This document shows, one piece after another, positions 1 to 11,116 of a stretch of DNA of 64,000 nucleotides. The position numbers and the translations under genes are program-made. Position 1 is the first letter of the stretch. Each line of letters begins with the position of its first letter. A model generated the notes under the pieces. That model was not told the origin of the DNA and did no database searches. It worked only from the letters and a program-made list of their open reading frames with translations. Origin of the DNA: Microbulbifer sp. TB1203 (GTDB lineage Bacteria; Pseudomonadota; Gammaproteobacteria; Pseudomonadales; Cellvibrionaceae); NCBI RefSeq assembly GCF_030997045.1, contig NZ_CP116899.1, positions 4,922,001 through 4,986,000 of the forward strand, written 5' to 3'.

Positions 1-722
1 GAAGTGACCACCAGATAGTCGAGAACTCCGTGATTGGTTTCGGTGATGTAGGGCTGGACTTCAAAGAATTTCTTGGAGTAGATATTCGACCAGCTGTTCT
101 CCTGCCCGTCGATAGCCTTGGTCTGCAGTAAGGTGAATACTTCGGAGAAAGGCTTCTTCACGGGAATGGCATCGACGGTTTCGAATTGGGCAGCGAGCAC
201 GTCCGAGGTCATGATGCGGAATTTCTTGCCCTCGGCATCCCGGGGTTCACGGATGGGGGAATTGGCGCTCAGCTGTTTCATACCGTTGTGCAGGTAGCCG
301 AGACCGACCAGCCCTTTTTTCCCCAACGAACCCAGTATTTTCTGGCCCGCCGGGCTTTGCTGGAAGCGGTCCACTGCTTCCATATCCTCGAACAGAAACG
401 GCAGATCAAACACCTGCAGCTGGTCGGTAAATTTCTGGAATTTCGATACCGAGGGCGCAGCCAGTTGCACGTCACCCAGCAGAAGAGCCTCCAGTACCTT
501 GTTGTCGCCGAACAACTGGGCATTGGGAAATACCTGGACAGACACCCGTCCGGGGAAGCGTTTTTCCACCAGTTCCTTGAAGTGAATGGCCATCTGGCCC
601 TTGGGAGTATTCTCTGCCACGACGTGGGAAAATTTGATTTCGATCGGGGCGGAAAATGCTGTGAGGCTGAAGGCGCACAACACGGTGGCTGCGCCTGCTT
701 TGATCAGGTTGCGAATGAACAT
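1..722 (-). CDS. dctP: TRAP transporter solute-binding protein DctP (partial, cut by window edge)
   Basis: Periplasmic binding subunit of a TRAP transporter, which captures an organic acid (C4-dicarboxylate type) and delivers it to the DctQM membrane pair. The ATG at 722 follows a good AGAGGA ribosome site. Residues 1-25 are a signal peptide, and the mature protein begins IEIKFSHVVAENTPKG, the usual opening of DctP proteins. The frame is still open at base 1; about 240 residues are visible of a family norm near 330, so the C-terminus lies outside the window. It sits 48 nt behind an OprD-type porin on the same strand. This suggests a joint uptake route: porin across the outer membrane, TRAP across the inner. 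The exact substrate cannot be read from the sequence. Confidence 0.9.
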   Translation of the reverse strand, partial: MFIRNLIKAGAATVLCAFSLTAFSAPIEIKFSHVVAENTPKGQMAIHFKELVEKRFPGRVSVQVFPNAQLFGDNKVLEALLLGDVQLAAPSVSKFQKFTDQLQVFDLPFLFEDMEAVDRFQQSPAGQKILGSLGKKGLVGLGYLHNGMKQLSANSPIREPRDAEGKKFRIMTSDVLAAQFETVDAIPVKKPFSEVFTLLQTKAIDGQENSWSNIYSKKFFEVQPYITETNHGVLDYLVVT

Positions 723-770
723 AATGTTTCCTCTCTATCGCGTTGTTTATTGCTATGGTTGCGGGGCCGG

Positions 771-2072
771 TCAGAATTTGTAGACGTAGTCCATGTAGAA
801 GCGGTTATCGAATTCGTCCTCTTTGACCTGCGCGACCGTGCCCGTTTCATCCGAGTGGTAGTCGTGGGCAATCCAGCGGAGGCTCAGGCCTTTCACGTTG
901 GGTAGGCTCCATTTGACATCCAGCTCTGTATACCACTCGTCGGCTATACCGAGAGACTTATCCACGGTGTTCTCTGCACCTTCGCCGTAGGTGTAACTCA
1001 GCTTGGTGGTGAGTCCGGGAACCAGGTCCGTCCAGTTGTAGGCGGTGCGCAGCTGCCAGATATCTTCATTTTTCCCGGTCAGGTCGGGTGCGATGACCGA
1101 GCGGGTGGGAAAGGGGTTGCGGCCGTGGTCGCCGGAGAAGTTGTCCTCGAGCCAGACATCGTCGCGAATCGCGGTAAAGGCTCCGCCAAGGGTCAGGTTG
1201 CCGCGCTTCCACTCCGCATCGACATAGGCAGCGCGAGCGTGGTTCTCCGGCTCGACGCCGTCGACATAATCCATTTCGCCTTTCTCGGCATTGACTGCGA
1301 ACAGTTCGCCGTCGTCGTCGGAAGTGAAATAACCACCGCTCAGCTCGAGATTGGAATCCCCCAGCGGCAGCTGGTAACCGAGGCGCAGGCCGCGTTTTTG
1401 CAGGTAGTTCTTGCTGTTCAGCTGTTCGAGCTCGGCGGTGAAGTTGCCGTGTTGATATTTAGCGCCGAAGACGCTGATATAGTCGATGGCACCGGTTTCG
1501 GTAATATCTGTGCGGAAACCTTCGAAGTGATCATCGTGCCGGCTGGACCACTGATCGACACGCACGCCGTAGAGTTCGAAATCGGCCAGCTTTCCATTGA
1601 TGCTGACGCCGTTGTAGGAACTGGGAATGGCGCGCGTTCCGGAGGAGGAGAGCAGCATGGTCTTGACCACCTGGCGGCCGATCTTGGCACTCACGCGGTC
1701 GGCGACGTTGAGTTTCAGGTAGGCCTGACCGATCTTGGAGAAAGCATCGTCCAACTCGCCGCTGTTGGTGCGGGTGAGAATGTCATTGCTCATCGCGCCG
1801 GAGGAGGCCAGTTCCTGCACGTGGTAGCCGGTCACATCAAAGCCGATCAGGTTTCCCAGGTAGCCTGAGCTGTAACCCAGTTCCAGGCCCATAGCCGACT
1901 GTTCGCGGTTCTTGCTGTCATTTTCGTAGTCGCGATCAAAGTGGATGCCGCGGATCTTGGCGTTGACGCCGCCGCCTTCCCAAAAACCTTCGTCCGCGAA
2001 GGCGGGGGCGGCGGCCAGCAGGCAGAGGGAAGTGGTGCTCAGGGCCAATGGCAGGCGAATTATTCTCATCAT
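771..2072 (-). CDS. OprD-family outer-membrane porin
   Basis: Substrate-specific outer-membrane beta-barrel of the OprD/OprE type (433 residues, normal length). A signal peptide ends near AAAPAFA (about residue 26). The body alternates Gly/aromatic amphipathic strands, and the protein ends in the aromatic residue (YVYKF) needed for Bam-dependent insertion. Tandem ATG codons at 2072 and 2069 make the exact start uncertain by one residue. It lies directly upstream of dctP on the same strand, so it probably admits the organic acid taken up by the TRAP system. Family assignment is firm; the substrate is inference. Confidence 0.85.
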   Translation of the reverse strand: MMRIIRLPLALSTTSLCLLAAAPAFADEGFWEGGGVNAKIRGIHFDRDYENDSKNREQSAMGLELGYSSGYLGNLIGFDVTGYHVQELASSGAMSNDILTRTNSGELDDAFSKIGQAYLKLNVADRVSAKIGRQVVKTMLLSSSGTRAIPSSYNGVSINGKLADFELYGVRVDQWSSRHDDHFEGFRTDITETGAIDYISVFGAKYQHGNFTAELEQLNSKNYLQKRGLRLGYQLPLGDSNLELSGGYFTSDDDGELFAVNAEKGEMDYVDGVEPENHARAAYVDAEWKRGNLTLGGAFTAIRDDVWLEDNFSGDHGRNPFPTRSVIAPDLTGKNEDIWQLRTAYNWTDLVPGLTTKLSYTYGEGAENTVDKSLGIADEWYTELDVKWSLPNVKGLSLRWIAHDYHSDETGTVAQVKEDEFDNRFYMDYVYKF

Positions 2073-2349
2073 TGCTCTCCTGGTATTTGTTATTAGATAC
2101 CCGGCGCATTTGCGTTGTTATGGCGCCTGGGTACTGTGGATAAGAGCAAGAGCCATACCAGCTGCTGAAATTTCTCTTTTTCTCTATAAAAATCAAAGTA
2201 TTAGCAAGAAAAACAGACCACGGGCCAGTGTCGGAATGGGTGGCTGTTCACCCATTGGCTTTGGGGAAATGGGTGGGATTACGCCAACTGGTGCCCTGGC
2301 GAGCGGGTGGGATCGGTAAGCTTCTAACGGAATTTTGAGGATGTAAGGA

Positions 2350-3345
2350 TCAGGCGGCCCGGGGTTTTTCCATAGGGTCAACGGCGCGGGCCGCCGCATA
2401 CAGATAATCTTCAAGACCGTATTGTTCAAATTCCTGGGAGCAGCTGTAAGTCAATTTCACCACATGATCGTCGCTGCTGAGGCGGGCTTTTTTCCTGATT
2501 GCCTTCCAGCTAGGAATATCTCCGGTTTCCGTCGGCACATGGATCTCCTTCGGCCCCGTACTTAAATAAGCCGCCACAAATCCTGTCCAAAAATATCGCA
2601 ATGCAATTTCAGGATCCAGGCAATAGGGCAATACCAGCCGCAGCGCATGGCATCCGGTTACCCCGTGCAACAGGGTGAAATCCCCGGTGCCCCGATAGGC
2701 ATCAATGGCCACCCGTGCAATATCCTCCAGCCCCAATTGCTCCGGTTGTATGGGGGTGTCCAGCCACCCGTGCTGCTGCGTCACCGAAAACATATGGTCG
2801 GAAATATTTCCCGGCGCCAGGGAGATCAGCGGATAGCGCTCTGCCAGTAGCGATGGTATTTCCCTGGCGGGCATCGGGATCTGTTCCCTGCTGGCCAGCA
2901 GCGTGTGGTATTCCAGGTTCCAGTAGGCCAACCCGGTAGCGATTTCCTGTTGGTGCTCTGCGTCTATGCCATAGGCGGTGCGGATCAGCGGATGGAAGGC
3001 GGCGGTGGCGATGGCCGGGAGCAGCGGCGGCAGTTCGCGGCGCAGGCACTCCTCGATGTCGTGTTCCTTCATCTGCAACTCGTAGTAGCGCAGGGCGCTG
3101 GGGTAGAGCTCCTCCCGGTTGCGGCATTCGGCGATACGGACGGATGGGGCTGGCGGTGGCAGTTGCGGTCTTTCCAGGAAGGGGACGCAGCGTTCGAAGG
3201 CGCGCTTTAACTGCCTGCGGCTGGCGCCCATCTTGTCCAGGGCGATCAGCACCATCGGTAGATGGTTGGCGAGACGGTCGCCATAACGAACATGGTATCG
3301 ACTGGCGGCCTCCAGCAATTCCGCGCAGTAGCGGGTAATGCTCAT
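2350..3345 (-). CDS. Questin-oxidase-like protein (DUF4243 family)
   Basis: A 331-residue soluble protein with no signal peptide. It resembles the questin oxidase-like family, named after a fungal Baeyer-Villiger-type ring-opening enzyme. Features that fit are the N-terminal NHLPMVLIALDKMGAS segment, several conserved His residues (FHPLIRTAYGID, NLEYHTLL) and the LLHGVTGCHALR segment. In bacteria the substrate is unknown, so the enzymatic role here is open. It stands 17 nt upstream of the MOSC gene on the same strand and may be cotranscribed with it. A GC-rich stem-loop run (2240-2310) separates it from the porin gene. Confidence 0.7.
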   Translation of the reverse strand: MSITRYCAELLEAASRYHVRYGDRLANHLPMVLIALDKMGASRRQLKRAFERCVPFLERPQLPPPAPSVRIAECRNREELYPSALRYYELQMKEHDIEECLRRELPPLLPAIATAAFHPLIRTAYGIDAEHQQEIATGLAYWNLEYHTLLASREQIPMPAREIPSLLAERYPLISLAPGNISDHMFSVTQQHGWLDTPIQPEQLGLEDIARVAIDAYRGTGDFTLLHGVTGCHALRLVLPYCLDPEIALRYFWTGFVAAYLSTGPKEIHVPTETGDIPSWKAIRKKARLSSDDHVVKLTYSCSQEFEQYGLEDYLYAAARAVDPMEKPRAA

Positions 3346-3362
3346 ATTGGGCCTGCTAAAAC

Positions 3363-4172
3363 TTATTCCACTTCCACTCTATCCCCCAAGTGTATGGTGG
3401 CTCCGTGCGGGTCGCTAAGGCGCGGCGCCAGGTTCTGGCCAAAGTAGACCTGGCCGTCCTCCCCGCGCCGGTAGCGCGCCAGGGTGCGCAACGGTTCCTT
3501 GGTGGGCCGGCCGGTGTCCGGGTCCAGTCCGGGAATGGCGCAGCGAGAGCAGGGGTGGGTGCCCTCCAGTTCCAGGGGCCCCCCCGCTGTGTGAATGCGG
3601 ATCAGGCGCCAGTCATCTTCGGCAAAGGGCGCGGCGCCTTCGATGACCAGGTTGGGGCGGAAACGCAGCATGGATACCGGTTCCTCCAGGCGCCGGTTGA
3701 GATCGTCCAGGGAGGCCTGGCCGATCAGCAGCAGCGGCGCGCCGTCGGCAAAGCCGACCTGGATACCGTCGCGGGGCGGTGGCAGGGGGCGGCGGTATTC
3801 GCTGCCCATGGCCACCAGGCGCACTGGGGTCTGCAACTGCTCACTCAGCCATTCGGCGGCGCTGTCGCCGGCGTCGCGGGCGGTACAGGTGTCTCTCCAG
3901 ACGCGCACCTGGCGCGTTGGGGCGGAGCTGTCCGGCCGGGATACCTCGATACGGTCGCCGCTCTGGTTGCGGATGCTGACTCCGGCCCCGGTGACAGTGG
4001 CCTGCAGTCTGGCCATGGCGCGCAGGCGGCGCTGGGTGACGAACTGGTTGTCGCTGTCCACCAGCATCCAGCGGCGGTCGCCGACGGCGCCGAAGCGGTC
4101 CAGTGTCAGGGATTCGCAGCGGTGGCCCTGCAGGGATTTGACGGGGAAGTGGTAGAGGGCGGAGATATGCAT
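3363..4172 (-). CDS. MOSC-domain protein (YcbX-like)
   Basis: A 269-residue protein with an N-terminal MOSC_N beta-barrel (MHISALYHFPVKSLQG at residues 1-16) followed by a MOSC domain. The conserved cysteine segment is HPCSRCAIPGLDPDTG, about 60 residues from the C-terminus. MOSC proteins bind molybdenum cofactor through that Cys. YcbX-type members reduce N-hydroxylated compounds with a flavodoxin/ferredoxin partner. The ATG at 4172 is chosen because the family motif begins there; the open frame upstream runs through GC-rich repeat DNA (4195-4390) and is not credible coding sequence. No strong ribosome site is visible. Confidence 0.85.
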   Translation of the reverse strand: MHISALYHFPVKSLQGHRCESLTLDRFGAVGDRRWMLVDSDNQFVTQRRLRAMARLQATVTGAGVSIRNQSGDRIEVSRPDSSAPTRQVRVWRDTCTARDAGDSAAEWLSEQLQTPVRLVAMGSEYRRPLPPPRDGIQVGFADGAPLLLIGQASLDDLNRRLEEPVSMLRFRPNLVIEGAAPFAEDDWRLIRIHTAGGPLELEGTHPCSRCAIPGLDPDTGRPTKEPLRTLARYRRGEDGQVYFGQNLAPRLSDPHGATIHLGDRVEVE

Positions 4173-4194
4173 GTGTTTTTGTTGTTGGTTGACG

Positions 4195-4395
4195 TCATAG
4201 GGGCGGGCCTGGGGCCCGTTTGCGGAACTGGCGGCGGGCGCTCCCGAACTCCGCGGTCCCGGAGTGGGCCTGCGGCCCACTTGCCGAGCTGGAGCTCGGC
4301 GTTCCCAGGGTCGGATGCGGAGCTGGAGCTCCGCGGTCCCGGGGCGGGCCTGCGGCCCGCTTGCCGAGCTGGGGCTCGGCGGTCCCGGCATAAAT
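4195..4395. repeat. GC-rich REP-like cluster (family D)
   Basis: Several tandem and inverted copies of a palindromic unit (GAGCTGGAGCTCGGCG and TGCGGGCCTGCGGCCCGC) fill the gap between the MOSC gene and ettA. The same unit recurs near 15210-15335, 27590-27660 and 32690-32760. It gives long spurious open frames on both strands and is best read as an interspersed palindromic repeat. Confidence 0.75.
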
Positions 4396-4424
4396 AAGCC
4401 CGCATTGCGCGGGCTTTGTTTTTA

Positions 4425-6089
<1,665 letters not shown>

Positions 6090-6291
6090 TTAAGGTTCCA
6101 GTAAACAGAGTTGGAATCGGTCAGAATTTGCGCGCAACTTATCAGGTTGATGGAAAAGTGCAACCGGGCGCTTTTCGGCCAAAAAGCCCACCGATAATCC
6201 GTCGCGGGCGGCCAGCCGCGGGCGGCACAGCTGACGCGGGTGCCTATCTATGTTTAACTGCGTTGGAATTTTTTACCCCATAGAGAGAAAG

Positions 6292-7395
6292 ATGGACCAG
6301 AACTCTCCGGTACTCTTTTCCCGCCGCGGCGCCCTGGCAGTCGCCACCCTCAACCTGCCCAAGGCACTGAACGCGCTCAATCTGGATATGATCCGGCTGC
6401 TGTCCCGGCAACTGGACGACTGGGCCGCGGATGACAGCGTGGCCTGTGTGTGGATAGACGGCAGCGGCGACCGGGGGTTTTGCGCCGGCGGCGATGTGGT
6501 GAGCCTGTACCGGGAGTCCAGCGGCTACGGCGAGGCGCCGCGCTACGACTACACCACCGAGTTCTTTTCCTGCGAATACCGGCTGGACCACAAAATCCAC
6601 ACTTATACGAAACCCGTCGTGGTCTGGGGAAGCGGCATAGTAATGGGCGGGGGCATCGGCATTATGGCCGGCGCCAGCCACCGCATCGCCACCGACACCA
6701 CCCGCATGGCCATGCCCGAGGTGACCATCGGCCTGCTTCCGGACGTGGGTGGCAGCTGGTTCCTGAACCGCATGCCCGGCCGCCTGGGCCTCTTCCTGGG
6801 CCTGAGCGGAGCCCAGTTCAACGGCGCCGATGCACTGTTTGCCGGGCTGGCGGACCGCCTGCTGCCGAGCGGTGACAGCATGGCCACGCTGGAGCGATTG
6901 GAAGCGCTGCCGTTTACCGCCTCGGCGGAGTCCGATCATCGCCTGGTGAGCGACTGTCTCAAGGAGCTGGAATTGCCCCGGAAGGAGCGCCCGAAATCGG
7001 TGCTGTGGGAGCATTACGACCAGATCCAGGCGCTCACCGACTACGCCAGCCTGCCGGAGGTCTGCCGGGCCATTGCCGGCTATAAAGGAGAGGACCCCTG
7101 GCTGCAAAAGGCCGCCGCCACCCTGTCGGCGGGTTCGCCGCTGACGCCCTGGGTTGTCTGGGAGCAACTGCGCCGGGGCCGCCACCTGTCCCTCGCCGAA
7201 GTGTTCCGCATGGAGCTGGTGCTGGCGGTCAACCTCTGCGCCAGCGGCCACTTCAGGGAGGGTGTGCGCGCCCTGCTGATCGACAAGGACCGCGAGCCGA
7301 GATGGCAGCCGGCCAGCCTGGAGGAGATTACCCCGGAAGAGGTGGAGAAATGCTTCGTCTCTCCATGGGCGCAGAATCCGCTCTTTGACTTGTAG
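6292..7395 (+). CDS. 3-hydroxyisobutyryl-CoA hydrolase (enoyl-CoA hydratase/isomerase family)
   Basis: Crotonase-fold enzyme that probably hydrolyses 3-hydroxyisobutyryl-CoA in valine degradation. Markers are SGDRGFCAGGDVVSLYRES, the oxyanion-hole segment WGSGIVMGGGIG and the catalytic-Glu segment MPEVTIGLLPDVGGSW. The 367-residue length is typical of the hydrolase rather than of ordinary hydratases (about 260). The ATG at 6292 is preferred over one 42 nt upstream because it has a purine-rich ribosome site (GAGAGAAAG) and fits the family N-terminus. The next gene is the following enzyme of the pathway, which supports the call. Confidence 0.85.
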   Translation: MDQNSPVLFSRRGALAVATLNLPKALNALNLDMIRLLSRQLDDWAADDSVACVWIDGSGDRGFCAGGDVVSLYRESSGYGEAPRYDYTTEFFSCEYRLDHKIHTYTKPVVVWGSGIVMGGGIGIMAGASHRIATDTTRMAMPEVTIGLLPDVGGSWFLNRMPGRLGLFLGLSGAQFNGADALFAGLADRLLPSGDSMATLERLEALPFTASAESDHRLVSDCLKELELPRKERPKSVLWEHYDQIQALTDYASLPEVCRAIAGYKGEDPWLQKAAATLSAGSPLTPWVVWEQLRRGRHLSLAEVFRMELVLAVNLCASGHFREGVRALLIDKDREPRWQPASLEEITPEEVEKCFVSPWAQNPLFDL

Positions 7396-7480
7396 GAGCG
7401 GGGGGGCGGCCATCCGCCCATGCCCGCGATCGTACCAGCTTCGTAGCTAGTGCCATCGCGGGCATGGCCCGCTCCTACAG
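7391..7480. repeat. REP-like palindrome, family A
   Basis: Long imperfect hairpin with arms TGTAGGAGCGGG and CCCGCTCCTACA and an inner GCCATGCCCGCGATC motif, lying between the two valine genes. It is one of about ten family A copies in the window, all intergenic. Confidence 0.8.
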
Positions 7481-7514
7481 GGAGATAAAACCATAACAAA
7501 AGGGAGTTAACACA

Positions 7515-8417
7515 ATGGAGAAAGTCACTTTTATCGGTCTCGGCAATATGGGCGGCCCCATGGCCGTCAACCTGGTCAAGGCCGGCTTCCGGGTCACCGC
7601 TTTCGATCTGTCCGAATCGGCGCTGGCACACGCGGTTGAAAACGGCTGTGAGCGCGGGGAGAACGCGCAGCAGGCGGCGCAGGGGGCCGATGTGGTCATT
7701 TCCATGCTGCCCAGCGGCGATGGGGTAAAAGGGCTCTACCTGGGGGCGCGAGGGCTGCTGCAGGCGCTCGATCCGCGCACCCTGGTCATCGACAGCTCCA
7801 CTATCTCTGCCAACGACGCGCGCCAGTTGATCGCCGCCGCGGCCAGCCGGGATATCCGCGCCATCGATGCCCCGGTCTCCGGCGGCACCGCGGCGGCGGC
7901 CGCCGGCACCCTGTCCTTTATGTGCGGAGGAGACGCTGAGGCGGTGGTGGTGGCACGACCGCTGCTGGAGGCCATGGGCTCCCGGGTCTTCCACGCCGGT
8001 TCCGCCGGCGCCGGCCAGATCGCCAAGATCTGTAACAATATGCTGCTTGCCATCCATATGATCGGCACCGCCGAGGCGCTGCAGATGGGGGTGGACAACG
8101 GCCTGGACCCCAAGGTGCTCTCCGAGATCATACGCGCGAGTTCCGGCGGCAACTGGTCACTGGAAAAATACAATCCCTATCCGGGGGTGATGGACGGCGT
8201 GCCCGCCTCAAGTGGTTACGCCGGGGGATTTTCGGTGGCGTTGATGCTCAAGGACCTGGGACTGGCGATGGACACCGCCGCCGGCAGCGCCTCTTCCACA
8301 CCCCTCGGCGCGCTGGCGAAAAATCTCTACCAGCTGCACGGCAGCAGCGAGGAGAACCGGCGATTGGATTTCTCCAGTATTCAGAACCTGTTCCGGCGGC
8401 CGGCGGGGAAGGGATGA
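7515..8417 (+). CDS. mmsB: 3-hydroxyisobutyrate dehydrogenase
   Basis: NAD-dependent beta-hydroxyacid dehydrogenase (300 residues) oxidising 3-hydroxyisobutyrate to methylmalonate semialdehyde in valine catabolism. Visible markers are the Rossmann motif GLGNMGGPMAVNLVKAG (residues 7-23), the substrate loop DAPVSGGTAAAAAGTL (about residues 118-133) and the catalytic-Lys helix KICNNMLLAIHM (about residues 170-181). It follows the CoA hydrolase gene, giving two consecutive pathway steps. The REP hairpin between them may tune read-through. The ribosome site AAGGGAG precedes the ATG. Confidence 0.93.
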   Translation: MEKVTFIGLGNMGGPMAVNLVKAGFRVTAFDLSESALAHAVENGCERGENAQQAAQGADVVISMLPSGDGVKGLYLGARGLLQALDPRTLVIDSSTISANDARQLIAAAASRDIRAIDAPVSGGTAAAAAGTLSFMCGGDAEAVVVARPLLEAMGSRVFHAGSAGAGQIAKICNNMLLAIHMIGTAEALQMGVDNGLDPKVLSEIIRASSGGNWSLEKYNPYPGVMDGVPASSGYAGGFSVALMLKDLGLAMDTAAGSASSTPLGALAKNLYQLHGSSEENRRLDFSSIQNLFRRPAGKG

Positions 8418-8429
8418 CGACAGGTCATC

Positions 8430-8504
8430 GTAGGAGCGGGCCACGCCCGCGATCGGACTATTCCGCGAAGCTGGATCGATCGCGGGCATGGCCCGCTCCT
8501 ACAC
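8430..8504. repeat. REP-like palindrome, family A
   Basis: Hairpin GTAGGAGCGGGCCACGCCCGC paired with its complement ending GGCCCGCTCCTACA, lying between convergent mmsB and the small lipoprotein gene. It may act as a bidirectional transcription-end structure. Confidence 0.8.
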
Positions 8505-8525
8505 AATCTTGCGAGTCCCGGGTCG

Positions 8526-8930
8526 CTAAAAATAATAATCCTCCATATTGATTTCCCGCCAATCGTAGACCAACTGCTCGCCCTCTTCGGTGACCAGGCT
8601 CACCCGCTCGGCGGCGATGCAGGTGGACCAGTCCACCTCCCGCCAATCCACCAGCTCAGCGCCGCCGTGTACTTTGATCACTGCGTCCTGCCAGACCTGG
8701 GCGCACTGTTCGGGAACACTGCCCTGCACGACCAACTCGCGCCCCAGGTATTTGCCGTAACGCAGTTGCGGCATCCAGTTGAGGTGATACCGGGTTTCCG
8801 CGCTCTGTAAATAGTATTTGCCGCCGGCCTCCACCAGTGTGCCGCTGACCGTAATCGACGTTGTGGGAGGATTGGCGGTGCAGGCGGCCAGAAGAAGCGG
8901 AAAGAAAGGCAGGGCAATACGCGGAGACAT
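8526..8930 (-). CDS. Small predicted lipoprotein of unknown function
   Basis: A 134-residue protein with a lipoprotein signal (PFFPLLLAAC, lipobox Cys at about residue 17), so probably anchored in the envelope. The body contains VSGTLVEAGGKYYLQSAE and two later Cys residues that could pair. The family is not recognised. The region (8931-9128) between it and the next, oppositely oriented gene has no further ORF. Confidence 0.6.
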   Translation of the reverse strand: MSPRIALPFFPLLLAACTANPPTTSITVSGTLVEAGGKYYLQSAETRYHLNWMPQLRYGKYLGRELVVQGSVPEQCAQVWQDAVIKVHGGAELVDWREVDWSTCIAAERVSLVTEEGEQLVYDWREINMEDYYF

Positions 8931-9128
8931 AAAAAAACCTCGCGGAAACGGTTGCCGGTAAACTTAGCTGGCTTCTCGAGGTTTTTGGCGTCTGGACAAA
9001 AATTGCAATCAAGCGGTCGGATCTTGCTGAAGTTATCGCGCACATCTGTGACCCGTGAACTGTTCCTCCGCAAGATAGGCGGATAGAATCCGCGCAATTT
9101 TTCCGGTAAACAACAATTGGGGGTACCT

Positions 9129-9608
9129 ATGCGTACTTTTGCAAAAGGGCTGGCTGCGCTGGCTCTGGCCTGTTCTTCCGCAGCCAACGCCGAAGGCGGC
9201 TACTTCGGCGGAACCGCCGGTTTGATGACCATTGACCGCTCCAATTTCGATGACCCCTTCAATCTCGGCCTGCGCGCCGGCTATACCTTTGCTTCCGGCT
9301 GGGGCTTTGAAGGGGAATACACCAACTCGATCATTAGCGGCGAGGCCGATGCCTTTAGTGGAGATATCGATGTGGATATCCAGACCCTCGCCTTCTATGG
9401 CACCTACCGTTCCTACGGCAATATCTACTTCAAGGGCCGCGCCGGCATCCTGCACGAGGATATCGACTTCTTCGGCGACGACACCGGTGTCTCCCTCGGC
9501 GCCGGCGTGGGCTTCAACTTCGGCCCCAACACCAATGTCGAACTGGAATACACCCTGATCGAAGAGGACGTGAACTTCTGGTCCGGGACTATGATCCTGT
9601 CCTTCTGA
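9129..9608 (+). CDS. Small outer-membrane beta-barrel protein
   Basis: A 159-residue exported protein. The signal peptide MRTFAKGLAALALACSSAANA is cleaved after about residue 21. The mature chain has alternating Gly-rich strands and ends in Phe (MILSF), like an OmpA/OprF-type 8-stranded barrel (outer-membrane beta-barrel domain). The ATG at 9129 is chosen over an upstream TTG because the signal peptide starts there. No enzymatic function is suggested. It stands upstream of glyA but has its own promoter space. Confidence 0.7.
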   Translation: MRTFAKGLAALALACSSAANAEGGYFGGTAGLMTIDRSNFDDPFNLGLRAGYTFASGWGFEGEYTNSIISGEADAFSGDIDVDIQTLAFYGTYRSYGNIYFKGRAGILHEDIDFFGDDTGVSLGAGVGFNFGPNTNVELEYTLIEEDVNFWSGTMILSF

Positions 9609-9738
9609 TCCCTGCCCCCGGCGCGGCCGCCCGGTCGCGCCTTGGCGCACAGCCCCCCACCTTGGTGTACAATGCGCGCCTTTTCAAACCGCCAGTTTCA
9701 TCTAGTCTGAATTCAGCCCGCTTTACCGAGGGAATACC

Positions 9739-11007
9739 ATGTTTGATTCATCCACCAAGCTCTCTTCTTTCGACCCGGAGATCTGGGAAGCCATTCAGGA
9801 AGAGGACCGCCGCCAGGAAGAGCATATCGAGCTGATCGCCTCTGAGAACTACACCAGCCCGCTGGTGATGACGGCCCAGGGCACCAGCCTGACCAACAAA
9901 TACGCAGAGGGCTATCCCGGTAAGCGCTACTACGGCGGCTGCGAGTATGTGGACAAGGTGGAGACGCTGGCGATAGAGCGGGCGAAAGAGCTGTTCGGCG
10001 CCGACTACGCCAATGTGCAGCCCCACTCCGGCTCCCAGGCCAATGCGGCAGTCTATCAGGCCCTGTGCGCCCCCGGAGACACCGTGCTGGGCATGAGCCT
10101 GGCCCACGGCGGCCACCTGACCCACGGCGCGCGGGTGAACTTCTCCGGCAAGATGTACAACGCGGTGCAGTACGGCCTCAACCCGGAGACCGGCGAGGTG
10201 GACTACGAAGAGGTGGAGCGCCTGGCCCTGGAAACCAAGCCGAAGATGATCGTGGCCGGCTTTTCCGCCTACAGCCGGGTGATGGACTGGGCGAAGTTCC
10301 GCGCCATTGCCGACAAGGTGGGCGCCTACCTGATGGTGGATATGGCCCATGTGGCCGGTCTGGTGGCCGCGGGCGAGTACCCGTCCCCCATCCCCCATGC
10401 CGACGTGGTGACCTCCACCACCCACAAGACCCTGCGCGGCCCCCGCGGCGGCCTCATTCTGGCGCGCGCCAACGAGGAGATCGAGAAGAAGCTCAACTCC
10501 GCGGTATTCCCCGGCGGCCAGGGCGGCCCCCTGATGCACGTGATCGCCGCCAAGGCGGTGTCCTTCAAGGAGGCCATGAGCCCCGAGTACAAGGCCTACC
10601 AGAAGAAAGTGGTGGAGAACGCCCGCGCCATGGCCGAGACCTTCCTCGACCGCGGCATCAACATCGTCTCCGGTGGCACCGACGACCACCTGATGCTGGT
10701 GGATCTGATCGGCAAGGAGTACACCGGGAAGGACGCCGACGAGGCCCTCGGTAACGCCAATATCACCGTAAACAAGAACGCCGTGCCCAACGACCCCCGC
10801 TCGCCGTTTATCACCAGCGGCCTGCGCGTCGGCACCCCGGCGATCACCACCCGCGGTTTCGGGGTGGAGGAAACCAAGCAGCTCACCCACTGGATCTGCG
10901 ACGTGCTGGACGGGCTGGAGAAGGGCGATGCCGAGCCGGTGATCGCCGAGGTGAAGGAGAAGGTGCTGGAGATCTGCGCCAGGTACCCGGTTTACCAAAA
11001 AAGCTGA
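9739..11007 (+). CDS. glyA: Serine hydroxymethyltransferase
   Basis: PLP enzyme interconverting serine plus tetrahydrofolate and glycine plus methylene-tetrahydrofolate, the main one-carbon source. The length (422 residues) is normal for the family. Markers are the N-terminal IELIASENYTSPLVM, the substrate segment NVQPHSGSQAN and the PLP-lysine motif STTHKTLRGPRGG (about residues 224-236). A ribosome site (GAGGGAAT) precedes the ATG. It directly precedes nrdR, an arrangement common in gammaproteobacteria. Confidence 0.97.
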   Translation: MFDSSTKLSSFDPEIWEAIQEEDRRQEEHIELIASENYTSPLVMTAQGTSLTNKYAEGYPGKRYYGGCEYVDKVETLAIERAKELFGADYANVQPHSGSQANAAVYQALCAPGDTVLGMSLAHGGHLTHGARVNFSGKMYNAVQYGLNPETGEVDYEEVERLALETKPKMIVAGFSAYSRVMDWAKFRAIADKVGAYLMVDMAHVAGLVAAGEYPSPIPHADVVTSTTHKTLRGPRGGLILARANEEIEKKLNSAVFPGGQGGPLMHVIAAKAVSFKEAMSPEYKAYQKKVVENARAMAETFLDRGINIVSGGTDDHLMLVDLIGKEYTGKDADEALGNANITVNKNAVPNDPRSPFITSGLRVGTPAITTRGFGVEETKQLTHWICDVLDGLEKGDAEPVIAEVKEKVLEICARYPVYQKS

Positions 11008-11019
11008 ATCGCACTTCCG

Positions 11020-11073
11020 TAGGGTGTGCCGCGCACCGCTGTGCAGGGCGGTGTGCGCGGCGCACCCTGCGGA
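11020..11073. repeat. REP-like palindrome, family C
   Basis: Hairpin with arms GTAGGGTGTGCCGCGCACCG and CGCGGCGCACCCTGC between glyA and nrdR. Related copies are at 22036-22110, 40190-40252 and, degenerate, at 41142-41200. Confidence 0.75.
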
Positions 11074-11116
11074 CTGTGTTAAACTGCGCGCAATTTTTCT
11101 ACAGGGCCTCCCCTCC